The position numbers and the translations under genes were made by a program. The notes under the pieces are model-generated. The model ran no database searches. It was not told the origin of the DNA and saw only the letters and a list, made by a program, of their open reading frames with translations. 26,349 bases of DNA from PNAI01 sp964575715 (GTDB taxonomy: Bacteria; Pseudomonadota; Alphaproteobacteria; Rhizobiales; Xanthobacteraceae): the NCBI GenBank assembly GCA_964575715.1, contig CAZNSG010000094.1, positions 1-26,349 on the forward strand. The letters are read 5' to 3'. Below, piece after piece: positions 17,188 through 26,081 of this stretch (the first letter of the stretch is position 1; every line of letters begins with the position of its first letter).

Positions 17188-18096
17188 TTATCCCGCCGCC
17201 AATTTCATCTGCGCCAGCGCCGCGCGGCCGAGCAGCCCGTATGGATTGGCGAGCGTCTCCAGCAATTCGAAGTGGTTGTAGCCCTCGCCCACCAAAAGCT
17301 CGGCCGGCTTTCCGGCGGCTTTGACCGCGGCAAATAAATCGCGCGTCTGGCGCTGGAATTCCGGCGTCTCGCGCGTGCCGTGCGCGAGAATGAGCGGCGT
17401 ATTGAGTTGATCGATATGGCGCTGCGCGCTCAACGCCTGCTCCATCTCATCGGTGAATTTCACATAGAGCGAGCGCTTTGAAAGCCGCACCGGCTTTAGA
17501 TCATACATGCCGCTCGCCAGCAGCGCACCCTTGAGCAAATCGGCCGGCATATTTTCTTTACGCCAATCCGTCGTCACCATGCAGCCGCCGAACTGCGCGC
17601 CCGACGAATGGCTGGTGAGATAAAGCCGCTCGCGGTCGCCGCCGAAACTTGCTGCATTGTTGTAAACCCAGCCGATGGCGCGGCGGATCTGCTCGGCCAT
17701 GGGAAACAGGCTCCCATTCGCCTCGTCCACATTGATGAAATCGGGAATGACGTAATGCGCGCCGGCGCGCACGAACATTTCCGCCAGCACGGCGTAGTCG
17801 GCGGCCTTGTTGCGCCGCCACGCCCCGCCGTGGATGAAGATGTTGACCGGCGCGTTCGGCCGCGCGGTGCGAAAGATGTCGAGCTGCTCGATTTCGGTCG
17901 GGCCGTAAGCTAAGCGCTGCGGCGCGCCGATGATCGCGCGCACGCGCTCGCTGTTGGCGAGCCTGCGCGCCACCACCTGGTCGCGATTGGGCGCATAGAC
18001 CTCTTGGTCATAGGCGTCGTCGAGCGCCTGCTGGTCCATGTCGAGCCAGATGAGCGGGCCTTTGACGCGGGGTTTTGCGGATGGTTGGATGTTCAT
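17188..18096 (-). CDS. Alpha/beta hydrolase, kynurenine-formamidase-like
   Basis: A 302-residue alpha/beta hydrolase without a signal peptide. The N-terminal DDAYDQEVYAPNRDQV pattern resembles arylformamidase-like hydrolases. HGGAW (89-93) forms the oxyanion hole, S164 in SHSSG is the likely nucleophile, and H275 in EGYNHFEL completes the triad. The acid would be near HGTRETPEF, where E243 stands in the usual Asp region. The nucleophile elbow begins with Ser, not the usual Gly. AAGGA precedes the ATG at 18096. It lies between repeats and reads away from the flavin oxidoreductase. The substrate (N-formylkynurenine or another small ester or amide) is not decided by the sequence. Confidence 0.85.
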   Translation of the reverse strand: MNIQPSAKPRVKGPLIWLDMDQQALDDAYDQEVYAPNRDQVVARRLANSERVRAIIGAPQRLAYGPTEIEQLDIFRTARPNAPVNIFIHGGAWRRNKAADYAVLAEMFVRAGAHYVIPDFINVDEANGSLFPMAEQIRRAIGWVYNNAASFGGDRERLYLTSHSSGAQFGGCMVTTDWRKENMPADLLKGALLASGMYDLKPVRLSKRSLYVKFTDEMEQALSAQRHIDQLNTPLILAHGTRETPEFQRQTRDLFAAVKAAGKPAELLVGEGYNHFELLETLANPYGLLGRAALAQMKLAAG

Positions 18097-18162
18097 GGCG
18101 ATCCTTGGGGCAATATTTGGAATCCGCGAGATTAGCTCAATTATGACGTGACTTCATCCGCT

Positions 18163-18192
18163 GTCATGCCCGGGCTTGACCCGGGCATCCAT
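18163..18192. repeat. GGGCTTGACCCGGGC-type interspersed palindrome
   Basis: gcccggg (18168-18174) pairs with cccgggc (18180-18186) in the context TGTCAT...CATCCATGG, a repeat widespread in Rhizobiales. Related, more degenerate copies lie at 16883-16900 and 18741-18772. Nothing else is evident in the gap 18097-18338. Confidence 0.75.
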
Positions 18193-18338
18193 GGTGGGTT
18201 GCGGCAAGCACAGACCTTTCCGCTAGTCTGCCGCTGGTGAAAATCATTATGGACCCCCGGGTAAAGATGCTAGGAATTAGACCCTGGCGGGCTGAGATCA
18301 CGGCCGCAGTGCTTGCAAACCGACGCTTCGATTTTGAC

Positions 18339-18547
18339 TCATTCGGCGCAGTAGGGGCATTTTTTTTGGCCGCGCGTGACCTTGGCCTCGCTTGGCGATG
18401 ATACTGCCACGACGAGGAACCCGATTATCGGCGAAAATAATAATGAGACGAAAAACGCACCGGGGAACCCGCCCCAAATTTTCTTCGATTTTGCGTAGGC
18501 ACCAACTATGATCGAAATTATAAACCAAAAAAAATGGCTATTTCCAT
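18339..18547 (-). pseudogene. Small two-helix membrane protein with CPYC tail, split by a T8 run
   Basis: The frame ending at 18339 encodes FFWFIISIIVGAYAKSKK, then WGGFPGAFFVSLLFSPIIGF and a tail ending KKCPYCAE. This is the plan of a common small protein family with two helices and a C-terminal zinc-ribbon-like Cys pair. That frame has no good start. A suitable ATG at 18547 (MEIAIFF) lies one base out of frame: the run of eight T (minus strand, 18534-18527) would need nine T, or a -1 slip, to join the parts. Unshifted, the ATG frame stops three codons after the run. It may be a pseudogene, a phase-variable gene, a slippage-expressed gene, or a sequencing error. The DNA is clearly AT-richer than its neighbours, suggesting acquisition. 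Confidence 0.6.
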
Positions 18548-18844
18548 AATCTACCTGCTGCTGTAGCGCCCGACTGTGACGTGGCATAGCTGCCATTCCG
18601 AGCACTTTAGGATGAAATCCTGCTTGGTACCAACGGCGGGGTTGTGCTGGCGGACATGCCAGCCATCGGGTGTGATTCGCCGCAGGCGCTTTAATATAGC
18701 CTTTACCGTCCCACAAGCCCGGGGGTGACGAGTCCTTGATTGTCCCGCGCGGCCTTGACCCGCGCATCCATGAGGCATCTCAACGTGTATTGTCTCGATT
18801 GCGGACCCCGCCATAATGGGGCCTGACAAGGGGAGCAGTAAACG
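18548..18844. other. Intergenic region before the flavin oxidoreductase
   Basis: About 300 bp with no supported gene. Minus-strand reading frames run through it but show no family pattern or ribosome site. It contains a degenerate CTTGAC-type interspersed palindrome at 18741-18772 and the AAGGGGAG ribosome site of the next gene at about 18828-18835. Confidence 0.5.
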
Positions 18845-19921
18845 ATGGAATTCGGCTATTTCACGCTTAGCGACAATCACTACGAAAACAATCCGCGCGA
18901 CGCCAACCAGTTCGTCACCGACATTACCGCGGAGGCGCTCTACGCCGACCAGCTCGGCATGCATTCGGCCTGGATCGGCGAGCACCATTTCAATTCGCTC
19001 GGCGTGCTCTCCTCGCCCGAGCTGGTGCTCGCCTACATCGCCGCGCGCACCAAGCACATTCGCCTGGCGCCGGCGGTCAACGTCACCCCCCTGCACCATC
19101 CGATCCGCGTGGCCGAGCAATGGGCCACCCTCGATCTGCTCAGCAACGGCCGCGTCGATTTTGCATCCGGGCGCGGCTACGACAGCCGCGAATACGCCCC
19201 GTTCAACGTCTCCTTCGCCGACAACCAGAGCATCTTCGAAGAAGGCATGGAGGTTTTGCAGAAACTGTGGAGCGCCGACGGGCGCATCTCGCATCATGGC
19301 AAGCACTACAACTTCGACGACGTGCGCATCACGCCCAAGCCGGTGCAGCGCCCGCTGCCGGTCTACATCGGCTCGTTTTCAAAACCCTCGATCGAGCTTG
19401 CCGCCCGCCTTGGCTGCGGCTTGATCGTGGCGCCCTTCGCCGCCGCCATGAGCTATGGCGGCCTGCGCCAGGTCGCCGATCTCTACAACGAGACCTGCGT
19501 CAAGCATGGCCGCAAGCCGGGCCGGCTGATGTGCAGCTACTTTGCGCACTTTTTCGACACCGAGGCGCAGGAGGCGGCGCAGCGCGCGCGCCAGATTCGC
19601 TATTACAAGGAATGCGTGATCCCGGCCTTTCCAAGCGATCCGAAGACCGCGCCACCGAGCTATCACTATTTCATCGCCATGGTGGAGCGGCTGCACAAGG
19701 TGAAACCGGAGGATCTCACGGAGAATTCCGTACTGCTCGGCAATTCGGCGCGCATGATTGAGACGCTGAAGAAGGTCGAGGCCGCCGGCTTCTCCGAGGT
19801 AATTCTTTATTTCAATGTCGGCCTCAAGCCGCACCAGCAGGTGAAAGAGGAAATGGACCGCTTCATGCGCGAGGTCGCGCCCGCCTTCAAAGGCAAGCAC
19901 AACCAGCGCCGCGCGGCCTGA
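18845..19921 (+). CDS. LLM-class (luciferase-like) flavin-dependent oxidoreductase
   Basis: A 358-residue TIM-barrel flavin oxidoreductase of the bacterial luciferase family. It starts MEFGYFTLSDNHYENNPRDA, then has SAWIGEHHFNSLGVLSSPE, IAARTKHIRLAPAVNVTPLHHP and DLLSNGRVDFASGRGYDSREY, all typical of the group. These enzymes use reduced flavin and oxygen to hydroxylate or cleave small organic molecules; the substrate is not evident. A free flavin reductase would be needed and none is nearby. AAGGGGAG is about 10 bp before ATG. It converges with the Bug protein gene at 20023 and is divergent from the alpha/beta hydrolase, so all may belong to one catabolic set. Confidence 0.93.
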   Translation: MEFGYFTLSDNHYENNPRDANQFVTDITAEALYADQLGMHSAWIGEHHFNSLGVLSSPELVLAYIAARTKHIRLAPAVNVTPLHHPIRVAEQWATLDLLSNGRVDFASGRGYDSREYAPFNVSFADNQSIFEEGMEVLQKLWSADGRISHHGKHYNFDDVRITPKPVQRPLPVYIGSFSKPSIELAARLGCGLIVAPFAAAMSYGGLRQVADLYNETCVKHGRKPGRLMCSYFAHFFDTEAQEAAQRARQIRYYKECVIPAFPSDPKTAPPSYHYFIAMVERLHKVKPEDLTENSVLLGNSARMIETLKKVEAAGFSEVILYFNVGLKPHQQVKEEMDRFMREVAPAFKGKHNQRRAA

Positions 19922-20022
19922 AGTATATTTTTTAAGGCACGCTAGCAACGCCTGCCGAGCCATGATGCTGAATCTGGCTGCTATTCCGATGCAATCGGCA
20001 GCCAGACGGCACCCACACCGTC

Positions 20023-21003
20023 TCAATCGATCCTGACCCCGATCTCTTTCACGATCTTGCCGTACCGCTCATAATCCTGCGCGATCAGTTTGGAAAACTC
20101 GGGCGGCGCGAGAATGAGCGGCTCGAGGCTGCCCGACACGTTGAGCTTTTCCGCAAAGTCCGGGCGCGCGAGCATCTTATGCACTTCGGTGCGCAGCCGC
20201 ACCACGATCGCGTCCGGCGTGCCGGCGGGGGCAAACAGGCCGAGCCAGATATCGACCGCATAGCCGGGATAAAACTCCGCGATCGACGGCAAATTGGCAA
20301 ACCGCTTGGAGCGTTGCTTGCCACTGGCCGCGAGCGGACGCAGCAGCCCCCCCTCGAAATGACCGGCACTCGAAGCGCCGGCGAACAGCACCTGGGTCTC
20401 GCCGGCAATTGTGGCGGTCGCCGCCGGCGCCCCGCCGCGATACGGCACGTGCAGCAGCTTGATGCCGGCGCGGATTTTCAGCAGTTCCATCGCGAGCTGG
20501 TGCTGGCTGCCAATGCCACCCGACGCGAACGCCAGTGGCGGATCGGTCTTGCGCGCAAGCTCGACGAACTCCGGCAGCGTCCGCGCCGGCAGTTTGGGAT
20601 TTATCGCGAGCAGAAACTGGTTGGTGGCGACGCTCGCGACCGGCAGCAGGTCTTTTAAGGGATCGAAGGGCAGCTTCGCATAGACGTGCGGATTGATGGT
20701 GATCCCGGAATCGGCACCGAGCAAAAGTGTGTAGCCGTCGGCCGGACTCTTGGCGACCGCATCGGCGGCAATGTTGCCGTTCGCCCCGCTGCGGTTTTCG
20801 ATCACCACCGGCTGGCCCAGGACCTCCGAGAGATGCAGGCCGATCAGCCGCGCGGCAATGTCGGGCGCCCCGCCCGGCGGAATCGGCACCATGATGCGCA
20901 CGGTGCGCTCGGGGTAACTGGTCTGCGCGAGGGGCGCGCTGGAAGGCAGAGCGATCGCGAACGCAGCAAACAAGAAAGCAGCGCAAGTTCCCCACTTCGT
21001 CAT
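20023..21003 (-). CDS. Bug/TctC-family substrate-binding protein, coupled to an amidohydrolase
   Basis: A 326-residue periplasmic binding protein with a signal peptide (hydrophobic residues about 7-24, ending PLAQT). Motifs are RIMVPIPPGGAPDIAARLIG, VIENRSGANGNIAADAVAKS, PADGYTLLLG, HVPYRGGAPAATATIAGE and LPSIAEFYPGY. The ATG overlaps the end of the upstream amidohydrolase gene in the sequence ATGA, so the two are translated together. This suggests that the ligand bound here, or its product, is the amidohydrolase substrate. As with the other Bug protein in the window, no TctA or TctB membrane gene is present. Confidence 0.93.
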   Translation of the reverse strand: MTKWGTCAAFLFAAFAIALPSSAPLAQTSYPERTVRIMVPIPPGGAPDIAARLIGLHLSEVLGQPVVIENRSGANGNIAADAVAKSPADGYTLLLGADSGITINPHVYAKLPFDPLKDLLPVASVATNQFLLAINPKLPARTLPEFVELARKTDPPLAFASGGIGSQHQLAMELLKIRAGIKLLHVPYRGGAPAATATIAGETQVLFAGASSAGHFEGGLLRPLAASGKQRSKRFANLPSIAEFYPGYAVDIWLGLFAPAGTPDAIVVRLRTEVHKMLARPDFAEKLNVSGSLEPLILAPPEFSKLIAQDYERYGKIVKEIGVRID

Positions 21004-22034
21004 GGTCCCCTCTCCTTGTCCGGCCGGCGGCTGAGCCCGAACAGGCTCTCGGCGTTGCCGTGGCAGATCTTCTCCATATCCTCTCGCGGCAGATCGAGCG
21101 ATTCCATCACGGCGATGGTGGCGCGTATATAGCCCTTTCCCTTCTCCGGATCGAACGGGCAGTCGGAGGCGAACAGCACGCGGTCGGGCGTAAAGAACGA
21201 AATGCCGCAGATGGTCGGCGCGCGCGCACCGGCGAGCGCGGTGTCGCCGTAGAAACCCTTGAAGTAGTCGTAGGGCCGTTTTTTGAGCCGCTGCAAGATC
21301 AGCGAATAGTCCTCATCGGACGTCCGCACGCCGAGCTGGTCCCAGCTATGGGCAACCCGCCCCTCGAAGTACGGGATGATGCCGCCGAGATGGTGGGTGA
21401 TGATCTTGAGACCGGGGAAGCGATCGATGATGCCGGAGAACACAAGACGCGCCAGCGCGGCGCCGGTCTCGAACGGCCAGCCAAGGACGCTGTTGATCTC
21501 GTACTTGGACACCGTCTCGCTGCGATAGTCGGTCATTTCTCGGGTGCGGATCGGATGCAGCAGGACCGGCTTGCCTGACTTCTCGATCAGCTCGTAAATC
21601 GGCAGGAACTGATCCTGGTCAAGCGGCGCGCCGTCGACATTGGTGTGAAGTTGGATGGCGTTGGCGCCGTTGGCAAGCGCGCGTCCCGCCTCCTTCACCG
21701 CCGCCGCGGCATTATTCATCGGCAGCGAAGCGGCGTAGCCGACAAAGCGATCGGGATAGTGCGTAACGAGTTCGGCGAGACCGTCGTTGCCGATCTTCGC
21801 CCATTCCGGCGCCTGCTCCGCACCCCAGAGTCGATCGATCGCCGGCATGCCAAGCGAGAGCACTTGGGAATAGTTGTCGAAATCATCGACGATGCGCCGC
21901 CGCTCGTCGAGATCGAACAGCGCCGGAATGCCGCGCACCCGTTTGCCCATGTCCTTGGCGGCCGCCGGAGTCTCCAGCAATCCGGCAAAGAAGCGCTTGG
22001 GAAAGAAGTGGTTGAAGGCGTCGATATAGCGCAT
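21000..22034 (-). CDS. Amidohydrolase family 2 (ACMSD-like) protein
   Basis: A 344-residue TIM-barrel metal-dependent hydrolase or decarboxylase of the amidohydrolase-2 group. It starts MRYIDAFNHFFPKRF at 22034; twelve further in-frame residues upstream look non-native. Visible family points are LHTNVDGAP, the VLLHPIR metal-ligand strand, IITHHLGGIIPYFEGR and LFASDCPFD with the catalytic Asp, then ICHGNAESLFGL at the end. The usual HxH after the first strand reads F-N-H, so one metal ligand is missing (F7 in place of His). Related enzymes act on 2-amino-3-carboxymuconate semialdehyde or hydroxybenzoates. The stop codon overlaps the start of the Bug protein gene by 4 nt. Confidence 0.9.
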   Translation of the reverse strand: MRYIDAFNHFFPKRFFAGLLETPAAAKDMGKRVRGIPALFDLDERRRIVDDFDNYSQVLSLGMPAIDRLWGAEQAPEWAKIGNDGLAELVTHYPDRFVGYAASLPMNNAAAAVKEAGRALANGANAIQLHTNVDGAPLDQDQFLPIYELIEKSGKPVLLHPIRTREMTDYRSETVSKYEINSVLGWPFETGAALARLVFSGIIDRFPGLKIITHHLGGIIPYFEGRVAHSWDQLGVRTSDEDYSLILQRLKKRPYDYFKGFYGDTALAGARAPTICGISFFTPDRVLFASDCPFDPEKGKGYIRATIAVMESLDLPREDMEKICHGNAESLFGLSRRPDKERGP

Positions 22035-22164
22035 GCCCGTCCCCGGCTGCCACCGAACAGTTTCACACAAGTTTCGCTCGGCGCAAGACTTGGATGTTCA
22101 AGTCAAGCCGGGGCGGGAGGAATAGGTCAGCATGATCCCGAAAAAGCCAGCCCCCGGACCATAG

Positions 22165-22257
22165 CCGTCCGCAGGACGGCGTCGCTTCGCTCGCCTATGG
22201 CCGTCCGCAGGACGGCGTCGCTTCGCTCGCCTATGGCCGTCCGCAGGACGGCGTCGC
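22165..22257. repeat. 36-bp tandem repeat, 2.6 copies
   Basis: Two perfect 36-bp units (22165-22200 and 22201-22236) and the first 21 bp of a third (22237-22257) lie head to tail. Each unit starts ccgtccgcaggacgg, a hairpin, and continues cgtcgcttcgctcgcctatgg. There are no spacers, so it is not CRISPR. It lies in the 582-bp gap between the amidohydrolase and NUDIX genes. Confidence 0.9.
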
Positions 22258-22269
22258 GGAGCCTGCCCA

Positions 22270-22299
22270 TAGCCCGTCGAAGACGGGCGTGAACGCCCT
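22270..22299. repeat. 30-bp module shared with the recA-alaS gap
   Basis: tagcccgtcgaagacgggcg and the next ten bases are an exact reverse complement of 13233-13262. The module holds two small hairpins, cccgtcgaagacggg and gggcgtgaacgccc. Confidence 0.85.
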
Positions 22300-22371
22300 A
22301 ATTGGGCTTGCCGAAGGCAAGACCCGAGGGCTCGCCTATGATCCAGGGTTGGTCACCGGGATTCGGAAAGG

Positions 22372-22616
22372 ATCATGCGCCAAAGAAATTGTTACGAATA
22401 CGTTTCGATTCCCGTTAAACCGATCTCGCGCTAGTGCATGATTGTCTGGATTGGAAACACGTTTCCCGAGCGCAGCGCGCAGACAAGTTTACGCAGTCTG
22501 CGCAAGCTAGACTGCGTTGCGAAACCATAAGCGCGATTACGCGCGTCTTAGACGCGCTATGGCGCTCACGCTGCACCGCATCCGGGACACGTGATTCAAT
22601 TTCGAACGATCATGCG
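22372..22616. repeat. Degenerate interspersed repeat region with hairpins
   Basis: No gene is seen here. GGATCATGCGC (22372) and GATCATGCGCTAAGCAA (near 22608) bracket the region, resembling the GATCATGC repeat ends common in Rhizobiales; a related catgatcccgaaaaag lies at 22131-22146. Inside are the hairpins acgcagtct/agactgcgt (near 22493-22519) and gcgcgtcttagacgcgc (near 22541-22558). Confidence 0.55.
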
Positions 22617-23044
22617 CTAAGCAAGCAACGCGGCCAAGTTCGCAATCATCGCGCTAAGTTCCGGCTCTTCCACTGCACCGGCGGCCTCCTGCAAGGCGAA
22701 CCATTGGGTGCGCCGCTCGTCCTTCTCGGGCCATGACGTCAACTGCTCTTTGACCTCGAGCGCAAAAACCTTCACCGCGCACTGCACGGCCGACTTGTCG
22801 GCAAGCCGTTTTCTGTAATGATAGACCCCGATCGGACGCTCGCCGATCCGCCCGACCAGACCGCCCTCCTCCAGGGCCTCGTGCGCCGCCGAATCGTGCG
22901 GCGCCAGCCGCTCCACCGGCCAGCCCTTGGGAATGATCCAGCGCCTTGTTTCGCGCGACGTGATCAGCATCACTTCCAAGGTGCCGTCGGCGCGTCGTCG
23001 GTAAGGCAGCGCGGCATATTGCAGGTTCCGCGCCGGCTCTCTGC

Positions 23045-23048
<4 letters not shown>
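22617..23048 (-). CDS. NUDIX hydrolase, overlapping the pit gene
   Basis: A 143-residue NUDIX protein starting at GTG, MSREPARNLQYAALPYRRRADG. The Nudix region is WIIPKGWPVERLAPHDSAAH followed by EALEEGGLVG: the metal-binding E-x-x-E-E core is intact, but the first Glu of GX5E is Leu and the Arg of REUXEE is His. The WIIPKGWP start is typical of alphaproteobacterial members related to diadenosine or diphosphoinositol polyphosphate hydrolases. The GTG overlaps the pit stop (GTGA), so it is translationally coupled to a phosphate transporter. A much longer in-frame reading upstream, antisense-free but inside pit, is not real. Substrate unknown; a polyphosphorylated nucleotide is plausible. Confidence 0.92.
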
Positions 23049-24049
<1,001 letters not shown>

Positions 24050-24064
24050 CGCCAATTGCGTCCG

Positions 24065-24733
24065 TTACAGATGATCGATGACGAGTGCGTTGATTTCGTT
24101 CGAGACGTCCTCGAAGCGATCGACGACCTTCTCGAGGTTGTCGTAAAGTTCGGTCCCGATGATGAAACCCATCGCATTGCCCTGCGCGCTGCCTTGTGTG
24201 CTATCTTGCCGATTGGCGAGGAACAGCGCCTTGCGGCCCGCATCGTGCAGATGGTCCGCCCGGTCCTCGACCCGGATGATCTCCTCGGTGAGCGCGTTGA
24301 GGCGGCCGGAGTTCTTGCCGATCGAGCTGAGCAGCGGCATCGCCTCCAATGTTAGGTTTGCCGCCCGCAGGATGATTGCGCCCATCTCCTGCATCTGCGG
24401 ATCGAAGCTGCGGATATCGAACAGCGTGATGGTCTTCGCGGTCTTATTCATCTGGTCAATGGCGTCGTCCATCGAGCTGATGAGGTCCTGGATATCGGTG
24501 CGATCGAACGGAGTGATGAAGGAGCGGCGCACGGCCGTCAGCACCTGACGCGTAATCTCATCGGCCTCGGTCTCGCGATCGACGATCTGCTTGCAATATT
24601 GCTCGATTTTGTCTCCGCCCTGCAGCACCCCCTGCAATGCCTCTGCGGCGGCGACGACAAACGTGGCGTGTCGCACGAACAGATCGAAGAAGCGGTCTTC
24701 TCTGGGCATCAACGCCTGAAACCATCCGAGCAT
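24065..24733 (-). CDS. DUF47 (PhoU-like) phosphate transport accessory protein
   Basis: A 222-residue all-helical cytoplasmic protein of the DUF47/TIGR00153 family. It starts MLGWFQALMPREDRFFDLF and contains VDRETEADEITRQVL, RSFITPFDRTDIQDLISSMDD and GTELYDNLEKVVDRFEDVSN, all typical. These PhoU-like proteins are nearly always encoded beside pit and are thought to control it. GAGGT lies six bases before ATG. A second ATG four bases upstream in another frame is not used. It is the first gene of the operon with pit and the NUDIX gene. Confidence 0.95.
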   Translation of the reverse strand: MLGWFQALMPREDRFFDLFVRHATFVVAAAEALQGVLQGGDKIEQYCKQIVDRETEADEITRQVLTAVRRSFITPFDRTDIQDLISSMDDAIDQMNKTAKTITLFDIRSFDPQMQEMGAIILRAANLTLEAMPLLSSIGKNSGRLNALTEEIIRVEDRADHLHDAGRKALFLANRQDSTQGSAQGNAMGFIIGTELYDNLEKVVDRFEDVSNEINALVIDHL

Positions 24734-24978
24734 CCATTACCTCGCGCAATTTTGGGAATCGAAGAGTGACAGTAGAAGGATGGTATTAGATTGAGTGCGC
24801 CAGCGACACCAACGGCGATGCCGCAGTGCCACGTCACCTATCACGTCTCATCGGTGAATGCATAAGATTCTTGCATGCCCAAGACAAGGGCGGGCGGGAC
24901 GAATAAGGTCGCCCCCGCAATCTCCGGAGCCCCGCCATCGAATCTTTCTCTCTCCCCGTCATTCTCTATTGCTGCATT

Positions 24979-25680
24979 GTGATGGTTGCGGCCTACGCCG
25001 CACGCGGTGCGAGCGGATTTGGCGCCGCCGCCGCCATGCCGCTGCTTGGCCTGGTGATCCCGCTCAAACTCCTGATCCCGGCCTGGACTGTGATTGGAGT
25101 TGCAGCCGGGCTTGCGCTGTTCGGCAGCGACCGCCACCGCGTTGCCTGGCGCGAGATGGCCAAGCTGGTGCCGGGCTTGCTCATCGGCATTGCGGTCGGA
25201 CTTTACGTCTTCAAGCTGCTCGATTCCGAGACTCTCGCCAAAGGTCTCGGACTGTTGGTGCTGCTCTACGGCCTCTACTCGCTCGTGGGCACGTTCCGCC
25301 CGCCGCCCAAGACCAAATTCCCGCCGCGCGCCGCCGCCGCCATCGGCGGATTTCTCGGCGGCATTGTCGGCACCGTCATCGGCACCATGGGCAGCGTGTT
25401 CTTCGCCGTCTATTACGACGCCATCCGCCTCTCCAAAGAGCACTTCCGCGCCACCATGACGGCGATCCTGCTCACGCTGGCGCTGCTGCGCGGCATCGGC
25501 TATTGGGCGGTCGGCGAATTCACCGGCGAAGTGATGATCCTCTCCGCGATCTTGTTTCCCATGATGCTGGCCGGCATTTTCATCGGCAACCGCTTCCATC
25601 ACGGCATGAGCGAACTATTGTTCCGCCGCACCGTTTCCGGCGCGCTGATCGCAAGCGGGCTGGCGCTGCTGGTAAAATAG
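24979..25680 (+). CDS. TauE/SafE-family membrane permease
   Basis: A 233-residue or slightly longer polytopic membrane protein with seven to eight hydrophobic helices. Motifs are ARGASGFGAAAAMPLLGLVI near the N-terminus and the repeated GGFLGGIVGTVIGTMGSV near residue 125. The family exports sulfite, sulfonates or related organic acids. The GTG at 24979 and ATG at 24982 would cut the first helix short; the open frame continues upstream through ESFSLPVILYCCIV with no ATG, GTG or TTG. A rare ATC at 24937 has CGGAG seven bases before it. The true start is therefore uncertain. Transcribed divergently from the DUF47-pit operon. Confidence 0.88.
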   Translation: MMVAAYAARGASGFGAAAAMPLLGLVIPLKLLIPAWTVIGVAAGLALFGSDRHRVAWREMAKLVPGLLIGIAVGLYVFKLLDSETLAKGLGLLVLLYGLYSLVGTFRPPPKTKFPPRAAAAIGGFLGGIVGTVIGTMGSVFFAVYYDAIRLSKEHFRATMTAILLTLALLRGIGYWAVGEFTGEVMILSAILFPMMLAGIFIGNRFHHGMSELLFRRTVSGALIASGLALLVK

Positions 25681-25688
25681 CCGCGCCG

Positions 25689-26024
25689 CTAGCGCGGGCA
25701 GTTGCGCCGGATGATTTCCGCAAAATCCTCGATCGAGTCGTTCATCTGGCCGATATTCTCGCGCCGCCCGAGACCGGTAGTGCAGCGATCGAACACCGGG
25801 ATCGCGCGCTGCATGATCCGCACATGCGCGCGATAGGCCGCGCATTTTTGCGCCGGCGTGCCGTTCTTCACCGACTCCAGCCGCGCGATCGTTTCCTCGA
25901 AGCGCTTGTCGTTGGCGGCAAGATCGGCGTTGCAGCCGGCCGGAACCTGCGCCTGCGCCGGCGCGAAGACAAACAATAAAGCGGCAACCGCCGCGGCTTG
26001 CAGGCAACGCCGATACGCACTCAT
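25689..26024 (-). CDS. Small periplasmic cysteine protein of unknown function
   Basis: A 111-residue protein with a clear signal peptide (residues 1-25, ending PAQAQ). The mature part is helical and has four cysteines, near residues 31, 61, 81 and 110, in CNADLAANDKRFEE, KCAAYRAHVRIMQ, FDRCTTG and RRNCPR; this suggests two disulfides. Similar small secreted helical proteins are common in Bradyrhizobium-type genomes without known roles. AAGGAG is 12 bp before ATG, a little far. It ends 8 bp past the convergent TauE-like gene. Confidence 0.8.
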   Translation of the reverse strand: MSAYRRCLQAAAVAALLFVFAPAQAQVPAGCNADLAANDKRFEETIARLESVKNGTPAQKCAAYRAHVRIMQRAIPVFDRCTTGLGRRENIGQMNDSIEDFAEIIRRNCPR

Positions 26025-26081
26025 CCCAAGTTCAGCTCCTTGAAAAAATCATTGCCCTTGTCGTCAATCACTCTTTCTTCT

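Noticed and set aside
18551..18845. Toxin-like or transposase remnant on the minus strand
   Set aside because: Short stretches suggest a small domain, but no ribosome site, start or conserved motif could be found.
22165..22257. CRISPR array
   Set aside because: The 36-bp units are directly joined with no spacers, and there are no cas genes.
24766..24772. Pho box before the DUF47-pit operon
   Set aside because: Only one half-site (CTGTCAC on the minus strand) is present; no second copy lies at the required 11-bp spacing.
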